Of a stretch of DNA of 64,000 nt, positions 7,295 to 16,479 are shown piece by piece; within the stretch, counting starts at the first letter, position 1, and every line of letters begins with the position of its first letter. The notes beneath the pieces were generated by a model. It was not told the DNA's origin and searched no databases. It worked only from the letters and a program-made list of their open reading frames with translations. A program made the translations under genes and the position numbers. The stretch lies in assembly GCA_000431795.1 (NCBI GenBank), contig FR887373.1, forward strand, positions 143,454-207,453. The letters run 5' to 3'. This DNA is from Clostridium sp. CAG:302. GTDB taxonomy: Bacteria; Bacillota_I; Bacilli_A; RF39; UBA660.

Positions 7295-8761
7295 TATTAC
7301 TATGGCTATCATATTAGATGAACCTTTATTTATTATTTTTGTTAGTGTTTGGCATAATTTAAATCTTATATTATCTGGCATCATTGATAGTTTAGCTTGG
7401 ATACCTTCTTGTACTATAACATCTAGGCTTCTACCAAATATTTCACTTTTCCAAATACCGCTTTCGTTTTCATTTTTGGTTAAGTAGTTTATTAATTCTT
7501 TACTCTGTAATTCACTTCCAATGATAGGTTCGAATGTACTTTCAACATCTACTTTTATCATGTGTATTGATGAAGCTTTAGCTTTAAGTTTTATACCATA
7601 TCTTGAACCTTGTTTTATTATTTCTGGTGGATCTAGTTTCATATCTTCAAGAGTAGGAGAAGCAATACCATATCCTGTTTGCTTAACCATTTTTAGAGCA
7701 CTCTTTATTTGGTCATATTCTCTTTTGGCAACATTTAATTCTTGGAATAATGAAAGTAAGTCTGCTTTGGTACCAACAGTAACTCCTATGGTATCTTTTA
7801 GTACTTGGCTGTATAATCCTGCGGGGGCTTCTAGATTTATAGTAACTTCACCTGTCGCTGGATCTACTTCAGATATATATGATTTTGAAATGTATTCTGA
7901 TTCAGTAAAGTTATTATTTATTTTATCTATGTCTTTTAGTTTATTTACTTCAGTTATGGCTTCTTTTATTTTGGTTATATATTCTGCTTTTATATAGTTA
8001 TCTGGATTTAGGACCGCTATCCATTCGGGCATATTTACTTTTATCTGTTCTATAGGAAATTCATATAGAGCTTCTTTTAAAATACCATACATATCTTTTT
8101 CTTGCATAGATTCGATGTTTATTGGTAATACTGGTACTTTGTATTCTTCTTTCATTTTAGCTGCGAGTCTTTCAGTATCAGGAAGCATTGGATGAGTGGA
8201 ATTTAATAATACTATATATGGTTTACCTATGGAAGTTAATTCTTCAATTACTGTTTTTTCAGCTTCTAGATATTCACTTCTTGGTATTTCTCCAATAGAA
8301 CCATCAGTAGTTACAACTATTCCAATGGTGGAATGATCTTTAATTACTTTTTCTGTTCCTATTTCTGCAGCTTCTACAAATGGAATTGGTTCTTGATACC
8401 ATGGTGTCATAACTAGTCTTGGACCATTATCATCCTCATAACCTTTGGCTGCTGGAATTACATATCCTACGCAATCTATCATTCTTATATTAGCAGAAAA
8501 ATCCTCTATTTGAATTTTAGTTGCCGTAGCTGGAACGAATTTTGGTTCAGTAGTCATTATTGTTTTACCTGCTGCTGCCTGTGGTAGTTCATCTAAACAT
8601 CTCTTTCTTTCATATTCATCTTGAATATTTGGAATTATTAAGTTTTCCATAAACTTTCTAATAAAAGTTGATTTTCCTGTACGAACTGCTCCAACAACTC
8701 CTAGATATATGTCTCCTCCAGATCTTTGGCCAATACTTTTTATAACTTCTATTTTTTCCAT
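7292..8761 (-). CDS. spoIVA: Stage IV sporulation protein A (spore coat morphogenetic ATPase)
   Basis: The 489 residues match SpoIVA from end to end. The N-terminal TRAFAC-type ATPase begins IKSIGQRSGGDIYLG with Walker A GAVRTGKST and the LPQAAAGKTIMTTEPKF segment. The C-terminal region carries DIVVQEGIQAKL-like and LPDNIRFK-like sequences. SpoIVA polymerises by ATP hydrolysis on the forespore outer membrane and forms the base of the coat. AGAGGT precedes the ATG. Its presence, with spoVIF nearby, is strong evidence for endospore ancestry. No clear sporulation sigma promoter was identified by eye. Confidence 0.95.
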   Translation of the reverse strand: MEKIEVIKSIGQRSGGDIYLGVVGAVRTGKSTFIRKFMENLIIPNIQDEYERKRCLDELPQAAAGKTIMTTEPKFVPATATKIQIEDFSANIRMIDCVGYVIPAAKGYEDDNGPRLVMTPWYQEPIPFVEAAEIGTEKVIKDHSTIGIVVTTDGSIGEIPRSEYLEAEKTVIEELTSIGKPYIVLLNSTHPMLPDTERLAAKMKEEYKVPVLPINIESMQEKDMYGILKEALYEFPIEQIKVNMPEWIAVLNPDNYIKAEYITKIKEAITEVNKLKDIDKINNNFTESEYISKSYISEVDPATGEVTINLEAPAGLYSQVLKDTIGVTVGTKADLLSLFQELNVAKREYDQIKSALKMVKQTGYGIASPTLEDMKLDPPEIIKQGSRYGIKLKAKASSIHMIKVDVESTFEPIIGSELQSKELINYLTKNENESGIWKSEIFGRSLDVIVQEGIQAKLSMMPDNIRFKLCQTLTKIINKGSSNMIAIVI

Positions 8762-8833
8762 TTACATACCTCTTTTCTTTTTATCACTAAATATTATGTC
8801 TAATAAAATGAAATATAACTAAAAAAAAGAAAG

Positions 8834-9460
8834 TTAGTGCTTTCTTTTGTATACTTCTTTTAAGAAGTAATTATATAGCGCTTCAGTATTATCTAAATCT
8901 TCAGGATGAAATTGAACTCCAAGTAGAAAATGGCTTTCATCTATGTATTCAATACTTTCAATTATGTTATCTTGTGAAACTGCTGATACGATGAATGGTT
9001 TTTTTACTTTATTTATGGCATAGAGATGTCTAGTATTTACTTCTAATGTTGGACCAAATAATTTATACATTATAGTGTCTTCTTTGATGTTTATGATATG
9101 TTTTTTATCTTTATTATAATGATTATTTATTTTTATTAAGTCATCTTCGCTATTACTATTATTACTATATAAACCAAGTATTTGATGACCCATACATATC
9201 CCTAGTATTGGTATGTTATGATGAAAACAATAGTCCACTATTTGAAAATGATATGAATAGATATCACTACCACCTTGTATTATGATTCCATCACATAAAT
9301 TTAATACTTCGGTATCGATAGGACTATTATCGTAGTTAAGTATGGCTATGTAGTTGCATTTGTTGTGGATATATTTTAAATTATTTTTTGTTACTACTTG
9401 TAAATTAACATTATTTAATACTTCATCTCTTGCTACTATACCTATGGTTACATTATTCAT
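8834..9460 (-). CDS. Class I glutamine amidotransferase, peptidase C26 (gamma-glutamyl hydrolase-like)
   Basis: The 208-residue protein has the class I GATase nucleophile elbow GICMGHQ and the catalytic His-Glu in GVQFHPED. The IIQGGSDIY segment places it with the peptidase C26 group (PuuD/YvdE-like), which hydrolyses gamma-glutamyl amides. Its ATG overlaps the spoVIF stop by one base, so the two are translationally coupled. The coupling with a late sporulation gene might mean a role in spore formation, but this is only context. The substrate is unknown. Confidence 0.88.
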   Translation of the reverse strand: MNNVTIGIVARDEVLNNVNLQVVTKNNLKYIHNKCNYIAILNYDNSPIDTEVLNLCDGIIIQGGSDIYSYHFQIVDYCFHHNIPILGICMGHQILGLYSNNSNSEDDLIKINNHYNKDKKHIINIKEDTIMYKLFGPTLEVNTRHLYAINKVKKPFIVSAVSQDNIIESIEYIDESHFLLGVQFHPEDLDNTEALYNYFLKEVYKRKH

Positions 9461-9702
9461 TAAATCATTTTATCTAAGTTATTTGGTACTTTGTCATTAA
9501 GTATTGTTTCAATTATTTTTTGTTCTTTTTCCTTAGATACCTCTCTTCCTGTCATTTTGGATAAATCTCCAATTACCTCACGTAATACTTTCTCATCTTT
9601 CATATTACTTTTTTGTAATTTGTCCGCTAGGTCAAGAATAGTATTTTTATCGACGTTAGTTTTCTTTTCAATTCGTTTAAAAAAATTATCAGAAAAATTC
9701 AT
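9460..9702 (-). CDS. spoVIF: Stage VI sporulation protein F-like
   Basis: This is an 80-residue protein with the SpoVIF (YjcC, PF14069) pattern: FFKRIEKKTNVDKNTIL, then LADKLQKSNMKDEKVLR, then VSKEKEQKIIETI and a short hydrophobic C-terminus. SpoVIF acts late in B. subtilis coat assembly. The start codon is fixed by GGAGG, which is itself the 3' arm of a terminator-like hairpin behind der. Length and residue pattern agree well with the family. The call comes from remembered family sequence and deserves a profile search. Confidence 0.75.
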   Translation of the reverse strand: MNFSDNFFKRIEKKTNVDKNTILDLADKLQKSNMKDEKVLREVIGDLSKMTGREVSKEKEQKIIETILNDKVPNNLDKMI

Positions 9703-9707
9703 TAAAA

Positions 9708-9740
9708 AAACCTCCTAATACATTGTATGTTAGAAGGTTT
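9708..9740 (-). terminator. Terminator-like hairpin containing the spoVIF ribosome binding site
   Basis: On the minus strand AAACCTTCTAA pairs with TTAGGAGGTTT (one mismatch), followed by a T-run and then the spoVIF ATG. The GGAGG in the 3' arm is the only ribosome site for spoVIF, so one hairpin can end der transcription and mask translation of the next gene. Confidence 0.75.
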
Positions 9741-9747
9741 AAATGGG

Positions 9748-11061
9748 TTAATTATGTTTGTTTTTGAACTCTAATTTTATTGGTGTTCCTTCAAAATCAA
9801 AGTTTTCTCTTAATTTATTTTCTAAGTATCTTTCATAAGAAAAGTGTATTAATTTATCACTATTTACAAATAATGTAAAAGTAGGGGGAACAGTTCCTGT
9901 TTGCTGAGCAAATGTTATTTTAAGTCTTTTACCTTTATATGATGGTGGAGCTTTTAACATAACAGCATCTCTTATAACATCATTTAGGATATTTGTTTTT
10001 ATTTCTTTATGAGAATTTTCATATACTTTGTCTATCTCAGGCATTATTGTAAATATTCTTTTCTTGGTTAATGCTGATACAAATACAATAGGTGCATATG
10101 ATAAAAATTTAAATTCTGCGCGTACTAGTTTAGTGAATGTACTAATATCATTCTTATCAGTTACTGTATCCCATTTGTTTACAACAATTATTAGTGGTTT
10201 GCCTTCTTCAAGGGCATAACTTGCTATGTGTTTATCATGCTCGATTATTCCTTCTTCAGCGTTGATAACAAGTAGACAAACATCACTTCTTTCAATGGCT
10301 TTCATTGAACGTAGTACAGAATATTTTTCTATTTTTTCGAATATTTTACCACTTTTTCTTATACCAGCAGTATCTATGGCTACATATTTCTTTTTATTAT
10401 AAGTGAATTCAGTGTCTATGGCATCTCTAGTAGTACCTGCGATTGGAGATACTATTACTTTTTCTTCATTTAATAGGGCATTTACTAGACTACTTTTGCC
10501 AACATTTGGTCTACCTATTAGACAGAATTTTATTCTATCGTCTTGTTCTTCTTCTTCATTATAGTTGATATTAAAATCTTCAGTTACTTTATCTAGTAGG
10601 TCTCCTAGTCCTAGAGAATGTTCTCCACTTATAGGCATTACTTCTTCAAATCCTAATTCATAATAATTATAAATATTCTCTTCTCTTTTGATATTATCTA
10701 ATTTATTAACTGCCACTACTACTTTTTTGCCAGATTTCATTAGAATATCTCTTATTACAAAATCATTTTGATTTAGTTCTTCTAATCCATCAACAACAAA
10801 AATAATTATATCGGCTTCTTCGATGGCTATATTGGCTTGAATTATTATTTCATTATTGAAGTTTTCATCAGATACGTCGATTCCTCCTGTATCAATTAAA
10901 TGAAATTTATAGTTATTATGATATACGGTTCCATAGATTCTATCTCTTGTTACACCAGGTGTGTCCTCAATGATAGATACTTTTTTACCAATTAATTTAT
11001 TAAATATTGTTGATTTACCAACATTTGGTCTTCCTACTATTGCTACTGTGGGCATTTTCAT
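9748..11061 (-). CDS. der: Ribosome biogenesis GTPase Der (EngA)
   Basis: Two tandem G domains are visible, each beginning GRPNVGKS (near residues 10 and 184), with NKLD and NKWD G4 motifs and a C-terminal KH-like domain after about residue 350. Der is an essential GTPase for 50S subunit maturation. The length of 437 residues is normal. The start is the in-frame ATG at 11061, preceded by GGTGATG in the leader. A hairpin overlapping the spoVIF ribosome site follows the stop. The assignment is secure. Confidence 0.97.
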   Translation of the reverse strand: MKMPTVAIVGRPNVGKSTIFNKLIGKKVSIIEDTPGVTRDRIYGTVYHNNYKFHLIDTGGIDVSDENFNNEIIIQANIAIEEADIIIFVVDGLEELNQNDFVIRDILMKSGKKVVVAVNKLDNIKREENIYNYYELGFEEVMPISGEHSLGLGDLLDKVTEDFNINYNEEEEQDDRIKFCLIGRPNVGKSSLVNALLNEEKVIVSPIAGTTRDAIDTEFTYNKKKYVAIDTAGIRKSGKIFEKIEKYSVLRSMKAIERSDVCLLVINAEEGIIEHDKHIASYALEEGKPLIIVVNKWDTVTDKNDISTFTKLVRAEFKFLSYAPIVFVSALTKKRIFTIMPEIDKVYENSHKEIKTNILNDVIRDAVMLKAPPSYKGKRLKITFAQQTGTVPPTFTLFVNSDKLIHFSYERYLENKLRENFDFEGTPIKLEFKNKHN

Positions 11062-11109
11062 ATAGCATCACCTCTTCCTAAGTATTATAACAGAAAATAA
11101 AAAAAAATA

Positions 11110-11571
11110 CTATATATTTATTTTTATTCCTTTATTTATTATTTCTTCATAATTGTCATATATTATTTCTGATGCCTCAAGTAATTTTAAATATTCTTTT
11201 TTATTTATATTTTTTTTAGGTTTTAAATAGTAATTATTTTTGTAATAATAGATACTGCTGTTACTATGATTATTTATGGTAAAATAATCTATTTTATATA
11301 AGAATGTAGGATTGGTATGGACATGTATTTTTACTTCATATTCATTATCTATATTAAACATACTTTTATAATGTTTTAAAGTAATAATTGTTCCGTACAT
11401 ATTATTTTCATAAATATCTAATATTAATAATGGATTTAGTTTCTTTTTGTTTGTTATTTTTTTAAATATCTTTTTTGTTATTCTTTCTAGTGAATCTTTA
11501 TTATAGATATTTATGTTGCTATTTGGTAAATTTATTTGATAAGTTATATTATCTATTTCTTTTATAATCAT
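11110..11571 (-). CDS. Hypothetical protein, 153 residues
   Basis: I do not recognise this protein. It is soluble, rich in Asn, Ile, Lys and Tyr, and contains LNPLLILDIYENNMYGTIITLK and a run of tyrosines (SSIYYYKNNYYLKP). It shows no signal peptide, membrane helix or cysteine pair. It lies between der and ysxC, all on the minus strand and closely spaced, so it probably belongs to the same transcription unit. The pattern of alternating hydrophobic residues suggests a mostly beta fold. No function is proposed. Confidence 0.65.
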   Translation of the reverse strand: MIIKEIDNITYQINLPNSNINIYNKDSLERITKKIFKKITNKKKLNPLLILDIYENNMYGTIITLKHYKSMFNIDNEYEVKIHVHTNPTFLYKIDYFTINNHSNSSIYYYKNNYYLKPKKNINKKEYLKLLEASEIIYDNYEEIINKGIKINI

Positions 11572-11617
11572 TTAACACTTCCATAGTAGTTTATGAAAAA
11601 AGATGAAAAAGGAAACT

Positions 11618-12202
11618 TTAACTTATATATTTTCCAATTTCATCATATATTTCATTTTTACCTGTTTTTGTTACACTAGAGAATAGTATAATATCTTTTT
11701 CATCTTGAATATTTAATTCTTTCATTATTATTTGTTTATTTTTATTGTGATTGTTTTTTGATACTTTATCTACTTTAGTACATACTATTGTTACTGGTAT
11801 ATTGTAAAATTTTAAATAATCATACATCATAATATCATCATTAGTTGGTTTATGTCTAAAATCAATTAGTAAAAATACCATTTGTAAGTTATCTCTTGAT
11901 TTTAAATAACTTTCCATTATTAATCCAAACTTTTGCTTTAGTGAATTTCTAACTCTAGCAAAGCCATATCCTGGGGCATCTACAAGATAAAATTCATCAT
12001 TTATTTTATAGAAATTTAATGTTTGTGTTTTACCGGGAGTAGCAGATGTTCTAGCAAAGTTTTTTCTGTTAATAATGGTATTAATAAAACTACTTTTACC
12101 AACATTACTTCTTCCTACAAGTAAGAATTCTTTTAGTTTATCAGAAGGATACTGACTTTCTCTTACTGCTGATATTATTAATTCTATGGTATTTATTTTC
12201 AT
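11618..12202 (-). CDS. ysxC: Ribosome biogenesis GTP-binding protein YsxC (EngB)
   Basis: The G1 motif GRSNVGKSS, the switch region TPGKTQTLNFYKI, G3 DAPGYGFA and G4 CTKVDK place this among YihA/EngB GTPases, which assist late 50S assembly. The ATG at 12202 is preferred because GGTGAG lies just upstream; the longer frame would begin at a TTG without a ribosome site. The 194-residue product is a normal length. It is one of two ribosome-assembly GTPases within 3 kb. Confidence 0.95.
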   Translation of the reverse strand: MKINTIELIISAVRESQYPSDKLKEFLLVGRSNVGKSSFINTIINRKNFARTSATPGKTQTLNFYKINDEFYLVDAPGYGFARVRNSLKQKFGLIMESYLKSRDNLQMVFLLIDFRHKPTNDDIMMYDYLKFYNIPVTIVCTKVDKVSKNNHNKNKQIIMKELNIQDEKDIILFSSVTKTGKNEIYDEIGKYIS

Positions 12203-12255
12203 TTTTCTCACCAAATTAATTGTATCATAATATATTTAAAAATGCAAATAATGTT

Positions 12256-12305
12256 TTTATGGAGACCTAAGGCTCCATAAAGCGGTGAACAACAAAGTGT
12301 GAGAC
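12256..12305 (+). repeat. Double stem-loop intergenic repeat, copy 3 (shortened)
   Basis: TTTATGGAG (12256-12264) pairs with CTCCATAAA (12273-12281) around the loop ACCTAAGG. The tail GCGGTGAACAACAAAGTGTGA matches the tails of copies 10 and 11. The second stem seen in other copies is missing. It lies between yugP-like and ysxC genes on the minus strand. Confidence 0.65.
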
Positions 12306-12318
12306 GAAAAAAGAAGAC

Positions 12319-13008
12319 TTAACGCCTTCGATCGCTGGATGATGATATTAATACTAATCTAAATATTTGTAATAGGGTGGATAGTACTGAGGCAACATAA
12401 GTAAATGCTGCTGCTACTAGCATATTTCTAGCATTACCTTTTTCTTCTTTATCCAGTATTTTTTCTTTTTCTAGTTCATTTAAAGCTCTTTTTGAAGCAT
12501 TAAATTCTACTGGCAATGTAATTAATTGAAATACTAACATGGCAAGTAGGAGTATTATACCTGCTTCAAGTAAAGGTGCTCTATTAAATATTAGTCCTAT
12601 TAAGATAGCTAGATAACCTAACCTGGTACATATATTAACAAATGGTACAATAGCACTTCTTATACGCATGGGTATATATTTATTTTTGTCTTGGATAGCA
12701 TGTCCACATTCATGGGCCGCTACTGCTGCTGAAGCAATACTTGAACCATGATAGATATCTGTAGATAGTTTTATTACTTTTCTTTTGGGATCATAATGGT
12801 CAGTTAGATTACCTTTAGTTTCTAATATCATTACATCTTCAAGATTATTTTTGTCTAGTATCTTTCTTGCAGTATCATATCCAGTATTATCTTTACTATT
12901 TAGTATTTTTTTATATCTACTGTAAGATGATGAAACAAATATTTGGGCTATTAGGGTTATTAGAAATGATACTAAGTAGATAATATTACTATAATATAAA
13001 TTTTCCAT
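12319..13008 (-). CDS. YugP-like neutral zinc metallopeptidase, membrane protein
   Basis: The 229 residues start with a membrane helix, followed by a domain with the zinc motif HECGH (AAHECGHAIQD) and then three or four further hydrophobic segments. This matches the YugP family (PF04298/COG2738), membrane-embedded metallopeptidase-like proteins of unknown substrate. The metal ligands are intact, so catalysis is plausible. It begins 9 bases after the cysS stop, indicating co-transcription with cysS. Confidence 0.88.
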   Translation of the reverse strand: MENLYYSNIIYLVSFLITLIAQIFVSSSYSRYKKILNSKDNTGYDTARKILDKNNLEDVMILETKGNLTDHYDPKRKVIKLSTDIYHGSSIASAAVAAHECGHAIQDKNKYIPMRIRSAIVPFVNICTRLGYLAILIGLIFNRAPLLEAGIILLLAMLVFQLITLPVEFNASKRALNELEKEKILDKEEKGNARNMLVAAAFTYVASVLSTLLQIFRLVLISSSSDRRR

Positions 13009-13017
13009 AGTTCCTCC

Positions 13018-14331
13018 TTAAAGAATATTTTCTTTTACTAATTTTTCTCTTAAAGTATCCGCTAGGGCAAAGTCTTTGTCTTCTCTAGCTTTAATCCAAT
13101 TATTATAAGTTTCTTTTTGCTTTTCAGTAAACTCTGGCATAGAATAACTTAATCCTAGTATATTAGTTATTGTTAATATTTTGTTTGTTAATGTTAGAAT
13201 ATTGTTACCTTTATTTCTTATTTCTTGATTTAAATCTTTAACAAGAGATAAAAGTAATGTAATAACATTTGGAGTATTAAAATCGTCATTCATATATTCT
13301 TCAAATGTACTATCTTTTTCTTCTTTTATATTGTGAATGTTTTTGATATTTAATTCATTGTTAGCACTTTTTAATACCGTCTTGATTTTATTATCAATAA
13401 TTAGTGCCTCATCAAATACTTTATCAGTTAGATTTAGTGGTTGTCTATAATTTGTACTTAGAAAAGCTAATTTTATAACATTAGCAGAGTGCTCTTTGAT
13501 GAAATCTTTGGCTAAGATAAAATTATTTAAACTTTTACTCATCTTTACATTATTTATATTTATATGACCATTATGCATCCAATAATTAGCAATATAATTA
13601 TTATTTAATGCAATACTTTGAGCTATTTCGTTTTCATGATGTGGAAATTTAAGATCTACTCCTCCTGCATGAATATCTATTTTATCTCCAAATAATTTAT
13701 TAATCATAACAACACATTCAGTGTGCCATCCTGGTATTCCTTCACCCCAAGGACTTGTAAATGTTTCTCCTTCGGTAGTTTTTCTCCACAAGGCAAAGTC
13801 AAGTGGATTTTCTTTTTTTTCATCAATATCTACTCTTGAACCGGAAATTAATTCTTCAATGCTTTGATTTGATAAAATACCATAATCTTTTATTTTACTT
13901 ACTCTAAAATAAACGTCACCATCGACAACATAAGCATAGTCTTTTTCAATTAGTTTACTTATGAAGTTAAATATATCGTCTAAATAATTTATTACTCTAG
14001 GTCTATAATCAATATTAGAACAATTATAATTTTTTAAATCTTCTTCATAGGCTTTAATAAATTTATTCGCTACTTCTCTTTCAGTCATACCTAATGCTTC
14101 AGCAGCCTTTGTTATTTTGGGATTGATATCAGTATAATTTGAAGCATATTTTACATCATATCCTAAATATTTTAGATATTTATATACCATATCAAATGTT
14201 ATTACTGGTCTCATATTTCCTATATGAACATAGTTATATACGGTAGGACCACATACATACATGGTAACTTTTCCTTCATTTATTGGTTTGAATTCTTCTA
14301 CTTTATCAGTAAGTGAATTATATATTCTCAT
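13018..14331 (-). CDS. cysS: Cysteinyl-tRNA synthetase
   Basis: Class I synthetase motifs are clear: VHIGN for HIGH and KMSKSLNN for KMSKS, with zinc ligands in YVCGPTVY, WHTECV and FPHHENEIAQS. It attaches cysteine to tRNA-Cys. At 437 residues it is slightly shorter than the usual 460-470, mainly at the C-terminus. AAGGAGGTC precedes the ATG. The leader holds only a small hairpin (about 14345-14370); I see no T-box antiterminator, although cysS often carries one in Firmicutes. Confidence 0.97.
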   Translation of the reverse strand: MRIYNSLTDKVEEFKPINEGKVTMYVCGPTVYNYVHIGNMRPVITFDMVYKYLKYLGYDVKYASNYTDINPKITKAAEALGMTEREVANKFIKAYEEDLKNYNCSNIDYRPRVINYLDDIFNFISKLIEKDYAYVVDGDVYFRVSKIKDYGILSNQSIEELISGSRVDIDEKKENPLDFALWRKTTEGETFTSPWGEGIPGWHTECVVMINKLFGDKIDIHAGGVDLKFPHHENEIAQSIALNNNYIANYWMHNGHININNVKMSKSLNNFILAKDFIKEHSANVIKLAFLSTNYRQPLNLTDKVFDEALIIDNKIKTVLKSANNELNIKNIHNIKEEKDSTFEEYMNDDFNTPNVITLLLSLVKDLNQEIRNKGNNILTLTNKILTITNILGLSYSMPEFTEKQKETYNNWIKAREDKDFALADTLREKLVKENIL

Positions 14332-14447
14332 ATTGACCTCCTTGTACCATTATAGTTTAAAACTATGGTAAAAATATGTGAAAACATTTCTTAATTTATT
14401 ATATCATTATTTTTTGATATTAGAAATAAAAAAATATATAAAAATAC

Positions 14448-15116
14448 CTATTTAAATATATTAAATGGGTATTTATTTGGTAAATCTAAATTAAATGTTA
14501 ATACTTCTTTAGTAGTTGGATGAGTAAATGTTAATGTTTGGGCAAAAAGAGCTATATCTATGTTTTTAGGATTGTTTCCATATTTAGAGTCTCCCACTAG
14601 AGGATGATGTCTTGAAGAAAACTGAACTCTTATTTGGTGTGAACGACCTGTTATTAAGTTTATTTTAACTAATGATAAATTGTTTTTACTACTAATAAGA
14701 GTATATTCTAGGCATGAGTATTTTCCTTTTTCTTTAGTTGAAACATAACTAATATTTTCTTTTTCGTTTTTTATTAGGTAATCTTCAAATTTTCCTTCTT
14801 TAGGAAGAGTTCCTTCAACTACAGCATAATAGGTTTTATGAAAATTATTTTTTCTTATTTCATCACTTAATCTAGAAGCAGCCTTTGAGGTTTTGGCAAA
14901 TACCATGATGCCTCCGACAGGTCTATCTAGTCTATGTACTAGTCCTATATAGGCATCACCTTTTTTATTTTCCTTCTTTATACGATATTCTTTTAATATG
15001 GTAATTAAGTCTATAGCATTACTGCTATCAGCTTGTACGGGAATACCTACTGGTTTCTCAATTACAAGAAGATGATTATCTTCATATATTATATTAATCT
15101 TTGGTGACTTTTCCAT
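14448..15116 (-). CDS. RluD/RluA-family pseudouridine synthase
   Basis: The catalytic motif HRLDRPVGGIMVFAKT contains the invariant Asp of RluA-type enzymes, and the later GRSHQIR and HPLVGDSKYG motifs confirm the family. No S4 domain precedes it, so it is the short form of about 222 residues acting on rRNA or tRNA uridines. The ATG at 15116 is preferred to a GTG at 15125. The start lies inside the end of the upstream methyltransferase gene, so the two RNA-modification genes are translationally coupled. The exact target base is not predictable. Confidence 0.92.
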   Translation of the reverse strand: MEKSPKINIIYEDNHLLVIEKPVGIPVQADSSNAIDLITILKEYRIKKENKKGDAYIGLVHRLDRPVGGIMVFAKTSKAASRLSDEIRKNNFHKTYYAVVEGTLPKEGKFEDYLIKNEKENISYVSTKEKGKYSCLEYTLISSKNNLSLVKINLITGRSHQIRVQFSSRHHPLVGDSKYGNNPKNIDIALFAQTLTFTHPTTKEVLTFNLDLPNKYPFNIFK

Positions 15117-15954
15117 ATATACCACAAGGTAATATTAAATTATTTTCTGTAACTGGAAGGGTGTTTTCACCAGTTTCTATTTTATTACCTTTAAATTCTA
15201 ATTTTAATATATTTTCTAATGATATATGACTTATTCCAGTAGTATAACTGCTTATTAAAAGAAATGAAAAATCTTCATCTAAAATATCTTTTACTTTAGA
15301 TAGTAGGGTAGGAAAGTCATTTTCAAACTTCCATACTTCTTTATTTGGTCCTCTTCCATAACTAGGAGGATCCATAATTATACCATGATAGGTTCTGCCT
15401 CTTCTTTTTTCTCTTTCGATAAACTTTATGACATCTTCGGTTATGAATCTAATAGTTTTATTTTCAAGATGCGATAGTTTCATATTTTCTTTAGCCCATT
15501 CATTTATTCCTTTAGAGGCATCAACATGAACTACTTCAGTAGCACCTGAAAAAGAGGCCATCATTGTAGCACAACCAGTATAGGCAAACAGATTTAATAC
15601 ACGCATTTCATCATGTGTTTTTCTATATTCGGTTATTTTTTTATTTATGAAATCCCAGTTACTCGATTGCTCTGGAAAAATACCGGTATGTTTAAAGTTA
15701 GTTGGTGATACTTTGAAAGTTAAATCTTTATAATTAACAGTCCAGTATTCAGGTAATTTCTTTTTAAATTCCCAGTAACCTCCGCCTTCAGAACTTCTAT
15801 GATAATGGGCATCATAATTATTCCATTTTTCAGTTTTATTCCATATTATTTGTGGATCTGGTCTAATTAAAATTATATTATTCCATCTTTCTAATTTTTC
15901 ACCATTTCCAGTTTTAATACATTCATAGTCTTTCCAATTATTATTTGTATTCAT
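15094..15954 (-). CDS. Class I SAM-dependent methyltransferase (COG1092-like, RlmI/RlmK type)
   Basis: SAM-binding motif I is LNLFAYTGCATM and motif IV is MDPPSYGRGP, typical of COG1092 rRNA methyltransferases; the preceding region contains FKHTGIFPEQ, characteristic of this subgroup. The N-terminal PUA domain of RlmI is replaced by a shorter region with GGYWEFKK. A nucleic-acid base is the likely target. Its 3' end overlaps the pseudouridine synthase by 23 bases, and a PemK-like gene ends 3 bases upstream of it. Confidence 0.88.
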   Translation of the reverse strand: MNTNNNWKDYECIKTGNGEKLERWNNIILIRPDPQIIWNKTEKWNNYDAHYHRSSEGGGYWEFKKKLPEYWTVNYKDLTFKVSPTNFKHTGIFPEQSSNWDFINKKITEYRKTHDEMRVLNLFAYTGCATMMASFSGATEVVHVDASKGINEWAKENMKLSHLENKTIRFITEDVIKFIEREKRRGRTYHGIIMDPPSYGRGPNKEVWKFENDFPTLLSKVKDILDEDFSFLLISSYTTGISHISLENILKLEFKGNKIETGENTLPVTENNLILPCGIYGKVTKD

Positions 15955-15957
15955 TTT

Positions 15958-16410
15958 TTACCTCCTGACAGATACAGCATTATTTAATATTTCTCTAATA
16001 GTTTGATTTGGACGACGCATTTTCATTGCTTTAAAAATATTTTTGTATGTTTCAAAAGTTACTTTTCCTATTTTATCATGACCACTGATGGGCATTTTAT
16101 ATATGTTTTCTAAATTGACATAACCTTTAATAGATTTGTTTATTCTGTCTTTTCTATTATACCTATATTTAAAATCTTCTTCATATAGTATATTTTCATC
16201 ATTGATTTTGAAATGCTGTTTTGAGCCATCTTTGTCTACTGATGTTAGAGTTAATAGGTAATCAAGTTCATTATCGCTATATATTATCATACAAGGTCTA
16301 CCATCTTTCCAAGCATGGTCAGGTTCTTTCTTACCAATAGCAGTATTTTCAAAAACTATTCCCTTTACAATAACTATATCTCCAATTGCTTCTCTTTCAT
16401 AACTATTCAT
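15958..16410 (-). CDS. PemK/MazF-like protein
   Basis: The sequence GDIVIVKGIVF followed by GRPCMIIYSDN recalls the N-terminal strands of the PemK/MazF toxin fold, in which RP lies near the active site of an mRNA endonuclease. The C-terminal half contains a KIGKVTFETYKNIFKAM segment. No antitoxin-like small gene lies immediately upstream, so a solitary or housekeeping member is possible. The ATG at 16410 has GAGGTG in front; an in-frame start 12 bases earlier does not. It may be co-transcribed with the methyltransferase. Catalytic activity is uncertain. Confidence 0.55.
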   Translation of the reverse strand: MNSYEREAIGDIVIVKGIVFENTAIGKKEPDHAWKDGRPCMIIYSDNELDYLLTLTSVDKDGSKQHFKINDENILYEEDFKYRYNRKDRINKSIKGYVNLENIYKMPISGHDKIGKVTFETYKNIFKAMKMRRPNQTIREILNNAVSVRR

Positions 16411-16479
16411 TTTGCACCTCAAATAGATTATATCATTTATTTACTAAAATTAATAGATAAAAATTAAATATATATTTAC

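Noticed and set aside
7521..7997. 158-codon plus-strand frame inside spoIVA
   Set aside because: SpoIVA on the minus strand is unambiguous; this frame is its complement.
14332..14447. T-box leader upstream of cysS
   Set aside because: Only a small hairpin is present; no T-box sequence, specifier loop or antiterminator can be seen in about 115 bases.
15958..16410. A complete toxin-antitoxin pair around the PemK-like gene
   Set aside because: No small antitoxin gene lies directly upstream or downstream; neighbours are a methyltransferase and a family repeat.
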